From assembly GCF_948329515.1 (NCBI RefSeq), contig NZ_CAOJCN010000001.1, positions 372,001 to 436,000 of the forward strand: 64,000 nucleotides of DNA, given 5' to 3'. Below are positions 24,551-32,301 of this stretch, one piece after another. Source of the stretch: Cohnella rhizoplanae (GTDB lineage Bacteria; Bacillota; Bacilli; Paenibacillales; Paenibacillaceae). The notes beneath the pieces were generated by a model. The model was not told where the DNA came from, searched no databases, and saw only the letters and a program-made list of their open reading frames with translations. Position 1 is the first letter of the stretch; every line of letters begins with the position of its first letter. Position numbers and translations under genes: made by a program.

Positions 24551-24601
24551 AAAGGATCTGCCGAAAGCGCGCTTGCCGCGCCGTTTCGGCAGATCCTTTT
24601 T
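24551..24601 (+). terminator. terminator of the PTS operon
   Basis: AAGGATCTGCCGAAA (24552-24566) pairs perfectly with TTTCGGCAGATCCTT (24584-24598) and is followed by T's. It can also serve the converging DJ-1/PfpI gene. Confidence 0.9.
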
Positions 24602-24618
24602 AGCGAACGGATCGACGC

Positions 24619-25146
24619 TTAGGAACGTCTCCCGAACAAGACGTCGCAGAACGCCTTGGCGTACTCGGGCAGATCCGGCGGGCGCCTCGCGGATACGAGG
24701 TTGCCGTCTACGACGACGGCCTCGTCGAACCAGATCGAGCCCGCGTTCTCCATGTCGTCCCGGATGCCGGGCGTCGACGTGACCTTGCGGCCTTGCAGGA
24801 TCTTGGCGGAGACGAGCACCCATCCGGCATGGCAGATCTGCCCGATCGGCTTGCCGGCCGCGTCGATCTCCCTTACGAAGGACTGCACGCGCTCGCTCCT
24901 GCGGATCTTGTCCGGCGCCCAGCCTCCTGGCACGAGCAGGCCGTCGCAGCTGTCCGCGTCCAGCTCTTCGTAGGATAGATCGGCGACGGCGGGCACGCCG
25001 TATTTGCCGATATGCTTGCGGCCTTTCTCGGGTCCGGCGAACAGGACGACCGCTCCTTCCTCGCGGGCGCGGTATACCGGATACCACAGCTCCAGATCCT
25101 CGAATTCGTCGTCGAGCAGACAGATGATGCGTTTGGCTTCGGACAC
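24619..25146 (-). CDS. DJ-1/PfpI family protein
   Basis: GTG at 25144-25146 follows GGAGGG by about seven bases and gives 175 residues; upstream in-frame codons have no ribosome site. The fold signature is clear: KRIICLLDDEFEDLELWYPVYRAREEG, CDGLLVPGGWAPDKIR, and the nucleophile elbow GQICHAGWVLVSA with Cys105-His106, preceded by acidic Glu near 15-18. It belongs to the PfpI/YhbO/YraA branch, whose members act as glyoxalase/deglycase or stress proteins. It is cytosolic. Function here is inferred from the family only. Confidence 0.88.
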   Translation of the reverse strand: MSEAKRIICLLDDEFEDLELWYPVYRAREEGAVVLFAGPEKGRKHIGKYGVPAVADLSYEELDADSCDGLLVPGGWAPDKIRRSERVQSFVREIDAAGKPIGQICHAGWVLVSAKILQGRKVTSTPGIRDDMENAGSIWFDEAVVVDGNLVSARRPPDLPEYAKAFCDVLFGRRS

Positions 25147-25402
25147 GGAGATCCCTCCTGACAAGATTTCATTCGCGCTTGGTGCGCGGATATCTATCCC
25201 TCCTATCCTAGCATATCGGCCTGCCTCGTTCATCCGGTCGCGGGCGAACGCTTGATAGCCGCTCGTCAAAATAGCGCGTATTTTCCATAATTTACAGCGT
25301 TTTGTCCAGAAGGACTTGCCGGTGCGCCCGGCGAATATACTCTCTCATCGGCCCTGCGTGGGGATTCGGAGCCGCCGGTGCGGCGCCTAAGGAGAGAGTC
25401 TG

Positions 25403-25813
25403 TTGTTTAAAAGGTGTAAATGCGGAGGAGCGATGGCGCTGGGTCTCCGCACGGTATTTTACTCCAAAACGGTGAGCATTGCCGGCGTGCCCGTCTATGC
25501 CTGCGGGGATTGTTCTCGCCATGAGGTGTACCAGGGCGTCAAGTCGGAGCTGAGCCGGCTCTTGGCGGATCTGGGCGCCAAGCCATTGCCTCGCGAGATT
25601 CGCTTCGACGAGGTGCATGAGTGGGCCGGCATGCTGCGCCAGGCGGCTTCCTCGAGCTTGCCGCTCGATGCCGCGCGGATCGCCCGCATGACCGAGGAGC
25701 GGACCAACGAGCTGTTAGACCTGCTGCTGATCGCCGCCTCTCTCGGGGATCTGGATTGGAAGCGCGAGCTCGAAGGAAGGCTTTCGCAGTTGAACGGCCA
25801 ATACATAGCTTAG
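25403..25813 (+). CDS. YgiT-type zinc-finger domain protein
   Basis: TTG at 25403 follows AAGGAGAGAG and gives 136 residues. Residues 5-36 contain CKCGG and, after a short beta segment, VYACGDCSRHEVY, a two-CxxC/CxC zinc-ribbon arrangement as in YgiT/MqsA N-termini. The remainder is helical (SELSRLLADLGAKPLPREIRFDEVHEWAGMLRQA and TEERTNELLDLLLIAASLGDLDWKRELEGRL). No helix-turn-helix or toxin partner is visible, so it is not a standard MqsRA antitoxin. The precise function is unknown. Confidence 0.7.
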   Translation: MFKRCKCGGAMALGLRTVFYSKTVSIAGVPVYACGDCSRHEVYQGVKSELSRLLADLGAKPLPREIRFDEVHEWAGMLRQAASSSLPLDAARIARMTEERTNELLDLLLIAASLGDLDWKRELEGRLSQLNGQYIA

Positions 25814-25920
25814 TCTAACGCGAGACGGAGCGGCAGCGCTCCTTCTCTTTTTTTTGCGAAACTTTTTCATTTCTGATACCATGAAAATCAATGAAACGAT
25901 TTTCAAGGAGGATGGACGAT

Positions 25921-26271
25921 ATGTCGGAAGTGATGAGATTGCAAACCGTCGAACAATGGGAAGAAGCGCTCAAAAATACGTCAAGCAAGCCGCTCCTGGT
26001 TTTTAAGCACAGCACCTCGTGCCCGATCAGCGCAGGCGCCCACGACGAGCTTGACCGCTTCGTAAGCAGCCGCGGCGAATTGCCGGTCGACGTCGCCATC
26101 GTTCACGTCATCGAGGAACGCCCCGTCAGCAATGCGATCGCGGAGACGCTGCAGGTCCAGCACAAGTCGCCTCAGGCCATCCTGGTCCGCGACGGCCGCC
26201 CGGTATGGGACGAGTCGCATTGGCGCATTACGTCCGAGTTTCTTAACGAACGCGTCGGCACAGGCGTTTAA
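25921..26271 (+). CDS. ytxJ: monothiol bacilliredoxin YtxJ (BrxC-like)
   Basis: ATG at 25921, with AAGGAGG about ten bases upstream, gives 116 residues. The thioredoxin-like fold has the motif TSCPIS with a single active Cys34, the hallmark of YtxJ/BrxC, a monothiol bacilliredoxin thought to de-bacillithiolate proteins. It carries VFKHSTSCPISAGAHDELDRF, KSPQAILVRDGRPVWDESHWRIT. In B. subtilis ytxJ also lies close to ccpA, which follows here by 127 bases. A hairpin terminator separates them. Confidence 0.92.
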   Translation: MSEVMRLQTVEQWEEALKNTSSKPLLVFKHSTSCPISAGAHDELDRFVSSRGELPVDVAIVHVIEERPVSNAIAETLQVQHKSPQAILVRDGRPVWDESHWRITSEFLNERVGTGV

Positions 26272-26287
26272 AGGCGCGACAGCTGTC

Positions 26288-26317
26288 GGGGTTTGCCATT
26301 GCGGAAACGCCCCTTTT
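26288..26317 (+). terminator. terminator of ytxJ
   Basis: GGGG(T)TT(G)CC can pair with GG(A)AA(CG)CCCC and is followed by TTTT. The stem is imperfect. Confidence 0.55.
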
Positions 26318-26398
26318 GTCGTATCATTACCTTAATATACCATGGGTGGGTCGCCGAATCGGACAAAGACCTGACATGAACAAATGGAGCGGTGAACA

Positions 26399-27406
26399 GT
26401 GACGGTAACCATTTATGACGTGGCCCGCGAGGCCGGCGTATCGATGGCGACGGTATCCCGCGTCGTCAACAACAACCCTAACGTAAAGCCGCAGACGCGG
26501 AAAAAAGTATACGAAGCGATCGAGCGCCTCGGCTATCGTCCCAACGCGGTCGCGCGCGGCCTCGCCAGCAAGAAGACGACGACGGTCGGCGTCGTCATTC
26601 CCGACATCGCGAACGCGAACTTCGCCGAAGTCGCCCGCGGCATCGAAGACATCGCCAACATGTATCATTACAACATCATTCTGTGCAACGCGGACAAGCG
26701 CAAGGAAAAGGAGATCCGCGTCATCAACACGCTGCTTGAAAAGCAGGTGGACGGGCTCCTGTTCATGGGCGGCGTCGTGACGGACGAGCATATCCAGGCG
26801 TTCAATACGTCCAACGTGCCGATCGTGCTCTGCGCGACGACCGACGAGAAGGGCACGATGCCCTCGGTCGACATCGACCACGAGACGGCGGCTTATGACG
26901 CGGTTCGCAAGCTGATCGCGGAAGGCCATGTCCGCATCGCGATGATCAGCGGCACGCTGCAGGATCCGGCGAACGGCTATGCCAGGTACCAAGGCTACAA
27001 GCGCGCGCTCGAGGAGAACGGGATCGCGCTGGACGAGTCTCTCGTGCGCGTCGGCAATTACCGCTATGAATCGGGCATCGAGGCCGTTCATTATTTCCTC
27101 GAGCTGTCCGAGCGTCCGACCGCCGTGTTCGCGGCGACGGACGAGATGGCGATCGGCGCCATCCACGGCATTCAGGACGCGGGTCTGACGGTTCCAGGCG
27201 ACATCTCCGTCATCGGCGTCGACAATATCCGTCTGGCTTCGATGGTCCGCCCGTTGCTGACGACCGTTGCGCAGCCGATGTACGATATCGGCGCCGTATC
27301 CATGCGACTGCTCACCAAGCTGATGAAGAAGGAAAACGTCGAGCAGGCCAGGGTCACGCTGCATCACGAGCTGATCGTACGCAACTCGGTCGCATCGCGC
27401 AACTGA
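26399..27406 (+). CDS. ccpA: catabolite control protein A (LacI family)
   Basis: This protein has 335 residues from GTG 26399, with GGAGCGGTGA upstream. The LacI helix-turn-helix is [35 protein letters not shown] (residues 2-36), with the hinge helix [14 protein letters not shown]. The effector core follows, with [37 protein letters not shown] characteristic of CcpA rather than sugar-specific LacI proteins. It binds cre sites when complexed with Ser-phosphorylated HPr or Crh. A cre-like site lies in front of acsA in this window, and an HPr-like protein with the regulatory serine is encoded at 42226-42465. Confidence 0.95.
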   Translation: MTVTIYDVAREAGVSMATVSRVVNNNPNVKPQTRKKVYEAIERLGYRPNAVARGLASKKTTTVGVVIPDIANANFAEVARGIEDIANMYHYNIILCNADKRKEKEIRVINTLLEKQVDGLLFMGGVVTDEHIQAFNTSNVPIVLCATTDEKGTMPSVDIDHETAAYDAVRKLIAEGHVRIAMISGTLQDPANGYARYQGYKRALEENGIALDESLVRVGNYRYESGIEAVHYFLELSERPTAVFAATDEMAIGAIHGIQDAGLTVPGDISVIGVDNIRLASMVRPLLTTVAQPMYDIGAVSMRLLTKLMKKENVEQARVTLHHELIVRNSVASRN

Positions 27407-27452
27407 ACTGCATCCTCGTTGCCGCATTTAACGTTTTATAATCAGCCGGAAC

Positions 27453-27495
27453 GCCCTGCGCGGGAGCCTTCGCCTCCGCCGCAGGGCTTCTTATT
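27453..27495 (+). terminator. terminator of ccpA
   Basis: GCCCTGCG (27453-27460) pairs with CGCAGGGC (27480-27487) with an inner GGAG/CTCC pair, followed by TTCTTATT. Confidence 0.7.
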
Positions 27496-27518
27496 CGATT
27501 CGAAGGAGAGATCGATTT

Positions 27519-28211
27519 ATGATAGGCATCATCGGCGCGATGCAGGAAGAGATCGACCTGCTATTGGGAGCGCTGGAGGACGAGGTGGAGATGCACCGCT
27601 CCGGCATCCGTTATGTGGCTGGCAGCCTCCACGGGCGCAAGGTTGTCGTATGCAAGTCGGGCGTAGGCAAGGTTAACGCCGCGATCTGCACGCAAGTGCT
27701 CATCGACCGCTTCAACGCGGACAAGATCATTTTTACGGGCGTCGCCGGCGCGCTCGATCCCGAACTCGAGATCGGCGACATCGTCGTCTCATCGAGCAGC
27801 ATGCAGCATGACATCGACGTGACCGCGCTAGGTTATGCCCGCGGTATCCTTCCTTACCAGGATTCGTCGGATTGGGCTGCGGACGAGGCGCTCGTCCAGG
27901 CCGCCCGCGAGGCGGGGGATCAGGTGTTTCCAGGCCGCGTCAAGACGGGCAAAGTGCTGTCGGGCGATCAGTTCATCGCCGACCGGGAGCAGGTGAAACG
28001 GCTCCGCGAGGAGCTCGGGGGCACCTGCGTCGAGATGGAGGGCGCGTCCGTAGCGCAGGTATGCGCGATGAACCAAGTGCCGTACGTAGTCATTCGTTCC
28101 ATCTCGGACAAGGCGGACGGCTCCGCCGACGTTAACTTCGCGGAGTTCACGGTCGTGGCTTCCAACCGGTCGTTCGCGATCGTCAATGCGTTGCTGCAGC
28201 GGCTCGGATAA
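27519..28211 (+). CDS. mtnN: 5'-methylthioadenosine/S-adenosylhomocysteine nucleosidase
   Basis: This protein has 230 residues from ATG 27519 with GAAGGAGAG upstream. It starts IGIIGAMQEEIDLLL, with the catalytic Glu in the first strand region. The phosphorylase/nucleosidase core contains VVVCKSGVGKVNAAICTQ, FTGVAGALDPELEIGDIV, the substrate-binding VEMEGASVAQVC and the catalytic Asp in VIRSISDKADG. The enzyme cleaves adenine from MTA and SAH, feeding methionine salvage and the LuxS pathway. Standard length; single-gene unit between ccpA and acuC. Confidence 0.95.
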   Translation: MIGIIGAMQEEIDLLLGALEDEVEMHRSGIRYVAGSLHGRKVVVCKSGVGKVNAAICTQVLIDRFNADKIIFTGVAGALDPELEIGDIVVSSSSMQHDIDVTALGYARGILPYQDSSDWAADEALVQAAREAGDQVFPGRVKTGKVLSGDQFIADREQVKRLREELGGTCVEMEGASVAQVCAMNQVPYVVIRSISDKADGSADVNFAEFTVVASNRSFAIVNALLQRLG

Positions 28212-28248
28212 TTCATTCGAACCGTAGATTACGACAATAAGGTACGAC

Positions 28249-28293
28249 AATAAGGCAGTCTCACCCGGTCCGTGCCGGCGAGACTGCCTTATT
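28249..28293. terminator. bidirectional terminator between mtnN and acuC
   Basis: AATAAGGCAGTCTC (28249-28262) pairs perfectly with GAGACTGCCTTATT (28280-28293). The 13-base sequence TACGACAATAAGG is directly duplicated just before it. Confidence 0.85.
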
Positions 28294-28328
28294 TGCGGTG
28301 CGATGAGAGGGAGCGGCCGGCAAGAACG

Positions 28329-29525
28329 TTAGCCGAGGTGCTGCAGGGCCAACGCCACGATCTCGCGATTCTTGGCCGTGATCTCCGCCCGTCGCGGCAT
28401 CGGCGTCCACGAGGATGTATCGTCGAGCCAGGTGCGCGGCAGGTCCGCAGGCCTGCCGGGCGACGCCAGCCGCGGCCAGGAGGCGGGGAGCGGGCCCCCG
28501 TCGGGCAGGGCGTCGATGGCCGCGAGCAGCGGATGGCCGCTCATCTCCAGCCATAGCAGACTCCACGCCCGCGGCACGACATGCCAATGCTCGTATCCGC
28601 CTCCGCCCAGCGCGATCCAGCGGCCTTCCGTATGGTCGTGGGCGAGTCGGTGAATGAGCCGCGGCATCTCCCGGTAGATCCGCATGCTGCAGTGGACGTG
28701 GGCTAGCGGGTCCAGCGCGTGCGCGTCGCAGCCGTGCTGGCTGACGATGACGTCGGGCTTGAATGCGCGTATGACCTGCGCGAGTCCGTTCTCGAAGCTC
28801 TCAAGCCAGGATTCGTCCTCTGTATACGGTTCCACCGGAATGTTGAGGCATGTCCCGTAGCCGGTGCCCTCGCCCCGCTCGTGCGCGAAGCCGCTGCCCG
28901 GGAAGAGGAACTTGCCCGTCTCATGGATCGAATAGGTGAAGATGTCCGGGTCCGTATAAAAGCTCCACTGGACGCCGTCACCGTGATGAACGTCCGTATC
29001 GATGTAGAGCACCTTGGCGCCGTATTTGCGGTGAATCCAAGAAATCGCGCACGCGGCGTCGTTGTATACGCAGAAGCCCGCTCCGCGTTCGCGGAACGCG
29101 TGATGCAGTCCCCCTCCGAGATGAAGCGCGTGCCGCGTCGCCCCCGACATGACCGCCTCGGCGGCGGTCAGCGAGCCCTGCACGACGGCCAGCGCGGCCT
29201 CATGCATGCCAGGGAAATAGGGCGTGTCCCCGTCTTCCTCGAGGCCGTATTGCTCCGCGAGGTCCTGGTACGAGACGGGAGGGGACGCGTCGCTCAGCGC
29301 CCGGGCCGTCTCGATGTAGTCGGTCCGGTGGATGGCGTCCACGGCCTCGGCCGCGTCGCCGGCCGTAGGCGCGAGCTTGTCTTCGGCCCGCAGCGCGCCG
29401 CAGGCTTCGAGCAGCTCCTCGGTCAGGTCGAGGCGGATCGGATGAAATGGATGATCTTCGCGAAACGAATATCGCCGTACGGCGCTGCAATCGATCCAGC
29501 GCGCGTGTTCGTTCTTCGATGACAC
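28329..29525 (-). CDS. acuC: AcuC, histone-deacetylase-family protein deacetylase
   Basis: This protein has 398 residues starting at GTG 29523-29525. HDAC-family motifs are complete: HPIRLDLTEELL, LGGGLHHA with the catalytic HH pair, VLYIDTDVHHGDGVQ with zinc-binding Asp and His, and later GCDAHALDPLAH and ALGGGGYE. In B. subtilis AcuC deacetylates and so reactivates acetyl-CoA synthetase AcsA, opposing the acetyltransferase AcuA. Here acuA is immediately upstream (19-base gap) and acsA is divergent. AcuB, which lies between acuA and acuC in B. subtilis, is absent. Confidence 0.93.
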   Translation of the reverse strand: MSSKNEHARWIDCSAVRRYSFREDHPFHPIRLDLTEELLEACGALRAEDKLAPTAGDAAEAVDAIHRTDYIETARALSDASPPVSYQDLAEQYGLEEDGDTPYFPGMHEAALAVVQGSLTAAEAVMSGATRHALHLGGGLHHAFRERGAGFCVYNDAACAISWIHRKYGAKVLYIDTDVHHGDGVQWSFYTDPDIFTYSIHETGKFLFPGSGFAHERGEGTGYGTCLNIPVEPYTEDESWLESFENGLAQVIRAFKPDVIVSQHGCDAHALDPLAHVHCSMRIYREMPRLIHRLAHDHTEGRWIALGGGGYEHWHVVPRAWSLLWLEMSGHPLLAAIDALPDGGPLPASWPRLASPGRPADLPRTWLDDTSSWTPMPRRAEITAKNREIVALALQHLG

Positions 29526-29544
29526 AGGGGTCGCCTGCCTTTCG

Positions 29545-30177
29545 TCAATACATGAACCGCTGGCGAAATCTCACGCGGTCGAACTGCTCGGCCGACGACA
29601 GCGGCACGTCCTTGCCGATCCGCACCATCAGGCAGTTGGCCGGGTGGGCGCAGATCTCGGGGTCGTCCGTGGCGAACCAGACCATGCCGACGCACTTCAT
29701 GAGCTTCTCCATCATTTCGCGGTACTGCCAGACATTCAGTCCGCTCTTTTCCAGGTCCCAATGCCAGTAATATTCAGTCGTATAGACGATGGCGTTGTCC
29801 AGTTGCTCCTCCGCGAACGCGGCGACGATCATCGCCTTGCCGAGACCGAGCGACCGGTAGTCGTCGGCGACTTCGATCGCGCCGAGCTCGATGAGATCGT
29901 CCATGCCGCCCTCGGACCAGCGCTCGAGCTCGTCGGGATAGTGAAACGTCACGTAGCCGACGATCGTGTCTTCTTCGCGGGCGATGATGATCCGGCCTTC
30001 GGGCAGGCCGGCGATCTCGACGAGCGCTTCATGCTGCTCGCGCGGCCTTCGGAAGGCATCGAGCTTGTCGTGAAGCTTGTAATCCTTCAGCCGCTCCGGC
30101 TCGACCGGGCCTTCGATGACGATCGGTCCCGCCCGACCGGGCCGTGCGACGCGCTGATAGCGCTTGTAGTGTTCCAT
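29545..30177 (-). CDS. acuA: AcuA, GNAT-family protein acetyltransferase
   Basis: ATG at 30177 with AAGGAG eight bases upstream gives 210 residues, the same length as B. subtilis AcuA. The GNAT core runs from about residue 65, with GRIIIAREEDTIVGYVTFHYPD, the acetyl-CoA-binding EVADDYRSLGLGKAMIVAAF and TTEYYWHWDLEKSGLNVWQYREMMEKL characteristic of AcuA. It acetylates the catalytic lysine of AcsA and switches it off. It is divergent from acsA, sharing a 270-base control region, and probably forms an operon with acuC. Confidence 0.93.
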   Translation of the reverse strand: MEHYKRYQRVARPGRAGPIVIEGPVEPERLKDYKLHDKLDAFRRPREQHEALVEIAGLPEGRIIIAREEDTIVGYVTFHYPDELERWSEGGMDDLIELGAIEVADDYRSLGLGKAMIVAAFAEEQLDNAIVYTTEYYWHWDLEKSGLNVWQYREMMEKLMKCVGMVWFATDDPEICAHPANCLMVRIGKDVPLSSAEQFDRVRFRQRFMY

Positions 30178-30239
30178 GCCGCTCGCTCCTTTTCGCCGAT
30201 TCGACGGATGTAAGTGCTCGCCGGGCTTCAATGATTTTC

Positions 30240-30245
30240 ATTATA
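30240..30245 (-). promoter_or_regulatory. -10 box of the acuA-acuC promoter
   Basis: TATAAT on the minus strand at 30240-30245 lies about 60 bases upstream of acuA. No good -35 box is at 17 bases, so the promoter may depend on an activator or on the TG before the -10. Confidence 0.45.
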
Positions 30246-30316
30246 CAGCATAACCGCGGATGCGCGCCTCATCTGCCGATCCTGTCGCGGCTTGGCGCAT
30301 TTTTTCCCTCGTTTGG

Positions 30317-30393
30317 TTGCGTTCGTACGGCGAACGCATGTTATAATGGCAACAGCAGGCCTTGAGGATTTTGTTCTCATGTAAGCGCATTCG
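30317..30393 (+). promoter_or_regulatory. acsA promoter with inverted repeat and cre-like site
   Basis: TATAAT (30342-30347) is preceded by TTGCGT (30317-30322, 19-base spacer). The inverted repeat GCGTTCG-tacgg-CGAACGC (30319-30337) fills the spacer. TGTAAGCGCATTCG (30380-30393), about 26 bases after the predicted start, matches the CcpA cre consensus TGWNANCGNTNWCA with two mismatches. A downstream cre fits carbon repression of acsA, as known in B. subtilis. Confidence 0.55.
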
Positions 30394-30448
30394 TATCTAA
30401 GCATCGGGTTTGCAGCAAATCAACGGGAAAACGGGAAGGTGATCGGTA

Positions 30449-32173
30449 ATGACGTTAAGTCAGGATGAAAAATTGGCCGTAACGGCGACAACCGCTAATC
30501 TCGGCTCTTATGAGGATGCGGTGCGAAGCTTTAACTGGGAAGACATCGAGAGCCGCTTTTCCTGGTCGCGGACCGGGAAGGTCAATATGGCTTACGAGGC
30601 GATCGATCGCCATGTCGAAGAGGGCAGGGGCGATACGGTCGCTTTGCACTATAGCGATGCGCAGCGCGACGAGAGCTATACGTACGCCGATCTGTCGAAG
30701 CAGTCCGCGCGGTTCGCGAACGTGCTGCGGGGGCTCGGCATTCAAAAGGGCGACCGCGTATTCATCTTCATGCCGCGCACGCCGGAGCTCTACTTCGCGC
30801 TGCTGGGCGCGCTCAAGATCGGCGCGGTCGTAGGACCGCTGTTCGAAGCGTTCATGGAGACCGCGGTCAGGGACCGCCTGCAGGACAGCGGCGCGGTCGC
30901 GATCGTGACGACGCCTGCGCTGCTGCCGCGCATCACGCGCGGGGAACTGCCCGAGCTGAGGCATCTGATCGTGTTCGGCGACGACGTCGCGGCAGGCGAG
31001 GGCATCGTGGACTTCAAGGCGGAGATGGAAAAGGCGTCCGAAGCGGCCGATATCGAGTGGCTCGAACGCGAAGACGGATTGATCCTGCATTATACGTCGG
31101 GATCGACGGGCAAGCCTAAGGGCGTCTATCACGTGCAAAATGCCATGATCCAACATTATTATACCGGACGTATCGTGCTCGATCTCAAGGAAGGCGACGT
31201 CTACTGGTGCACCGCCGACCCGGGATGGGTTACCGGCACGTCTTACGGCGCGTTCGCACCTTGGCTGAATGGCGTGACCAACGTCATTCGCGGCGGCCGC
31301 TTCAGTCCGCAGGACTGGTACGCAACCCTCGAGAAGTACAAGGTTACCGTCTGGTACAGCGCGCCGACGGCATTCCGCATGCTCATGGGCGCAGGAGACG
31401 ACGCGGTCAAGCCGTTCGATCTGTCCAACCTGCGTCACGTGCTCAGCGTCGGCGAGCCGCTGAATCCCGAGGTCGTCCGCTGGGGCGTCAAGGTGTACGG
31501 TCAGCGCATCCACGATACGTGGTGGATGACCGAGACGGGCGGACAGCTCATCTGCAACTATCCGAGCATGGAGATCAAGCCCGGCTCCATGGGCCGTCCG
31601 ATTCCGGGCGTGCAGGCGGCCATCATCGACGATCAGGGCAACGAGCTGCCGCCGATGCGCATGGGCAACCTCGCGATCCGCACGCCGTGGCCTTCGATGA
31701 TGCGCAAGATCTGGAACAATCCGGCCAAGTACGAGGAATACTTCCGGATTCCGGGCTGGTACGTATCCGGGGACTCGGCATACATGGACGAAGAAGGCTA
31801 CTTCTGGTTCCAAGGCCGAATCGACGACGTCATCAATACGTCCGGCGAGCGCGTCGGTCCGTTCGAAGTCGAGAGCAAGCTGGTCGAGCATCCGGCCGTC
31901 GCCGAAGCGGGCGTCATCGGCAAGCCCGATCCGCTCCGCGGCGAGATCATCAAGGCGTTCATCTCGCTGCGCGAAGGCTTCGAGCCATCCGATGAACTGA
32001 AGGCGGATATCTCGAAGTTCGTCAAGGTAGGACTGTCCGCGCATGCCGCGCCGCGCGAGATCGAGTTCAAGGACAAACTGCCGAAGACCCGCAGCGGCAA
32101 GATCATGCGGCGCGTTCTCAAGGCTTGGGAGCTTAATCTTCCGACCGGAGACCTGTCCACGATCGAAGACTGA
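30449..32173 (+). CDS. acsA: acetyl-CoA synthetase
   Basis: This protein has 574 residues from ATG 30449 with GGAAGGTGA upstream. It is an AMP-forming ligase with P-loop HYTSGSTGKPKGVYHVQ, WWMTETGGQ (motif A5) and the C-terminal lysine motif KLPKTRSGKIMRRVLK, where the catalytic Lys is the target of AcuA acetylation. The length matches B. subtilis AcsA. It activates acetate to acetyl-CoA and is needed for growth on acetate or acetoin. It is divergent from acuA-acuC, the genes that control its activity. The upstream cre-like site suggests glucose repression through CcpA. Confidence 0.95.
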   Translation: MTLSQDEKLAVTATTANLGSYEDAVRSFNWEDIESRFSWSRTGKVNMAYEAIDRHVEEGRGDTVALHYSDAQRDESYTYADLSKQSARFANVLRGLGIQKGDRVFIFMPRTPELYFALLGALKIGAVVGPLFEAFMETAVRDRLQDSGAVAIVTTPALLPRITRGELPELRHLIVFGDDVAAGEGIVDFKAEMEKASEAADIEWLEREDGLILHYTSGSTGKPKGVYHVQNAMIQHYYTGRIVLDLKEGDVYWCTADPGWVTGTSYGAFAPWLNGVTNVIRGGRFSPQDWYATLEKYKVTVWYSAPTAFRMLMGAGDDAVKPFDLSNLRHVLSVGEPLNPEVVRWGVKVYGQRIHDTWWMTETGGQLICNYPSMEIKPGSMGRPIPGVQAAIIDDQGNELPPMRMGNLAIRTPWPSMMRKIWNNPAKYEEYFRIPGWYVSGDSAYMDEEGYFWFQGRIDDVINTSGERVGPFEVESKLVEHPAVAEAGVIGKPDPLRGEIIKAFISLREGFEPSDELKADISKFVKVGLSAHAAPREIEFKDKLPKTRSGKIMRRVLKAWELNLPTGDLSTIED

Positions 32174-32186
32174 TAGGGCAGGCTCG

Positions 32187-32231
32187 GCCGTTCTACCAGA
32201 GAAGTCATTCTCTGGCAGGACGGCTTTTTTT
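32187..32231 (+). terminator. terminator of acsA
   Basis: GCCGTTCTACCAGAGAA pairs with TTCTCTGGCAGGACGGC across a 4-base loop and is followed by seven T's. Confidence 0.92.
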
Positions 32232-32245
32232 GCGCTGTCATGCAT

Positions 32246-32282
32246 GAGAAAAGAACGCCTCGGCATAAGAAGCCGAGGCGTT
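32246..32282 (-). terminator. terminator of the penicillin-binding protein gene
   Basis: AACGCCTCGGC (32254-32264) pairs with GCCGAGGCGTT (32272-32282), followed on the minus strand by CTTTTCTC. Confidence 0.85.
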
Positions 32283-32301
32283 CTCTACTCTTAAAGGGAG
32301 G

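Noticed and set aside
25403..25813. MqsRA-type antitoxin
   Set aside because: The YgiT-like zinc finger is present, but there is no helix-turn-helix and no toxin gene next to it.
30319..30337. LexA box in the acsA promoter
   Set aside because: The half-sites GTTCG and CGAAC are in reverse order relative to the LexA consensus and the spacing is five, not four.
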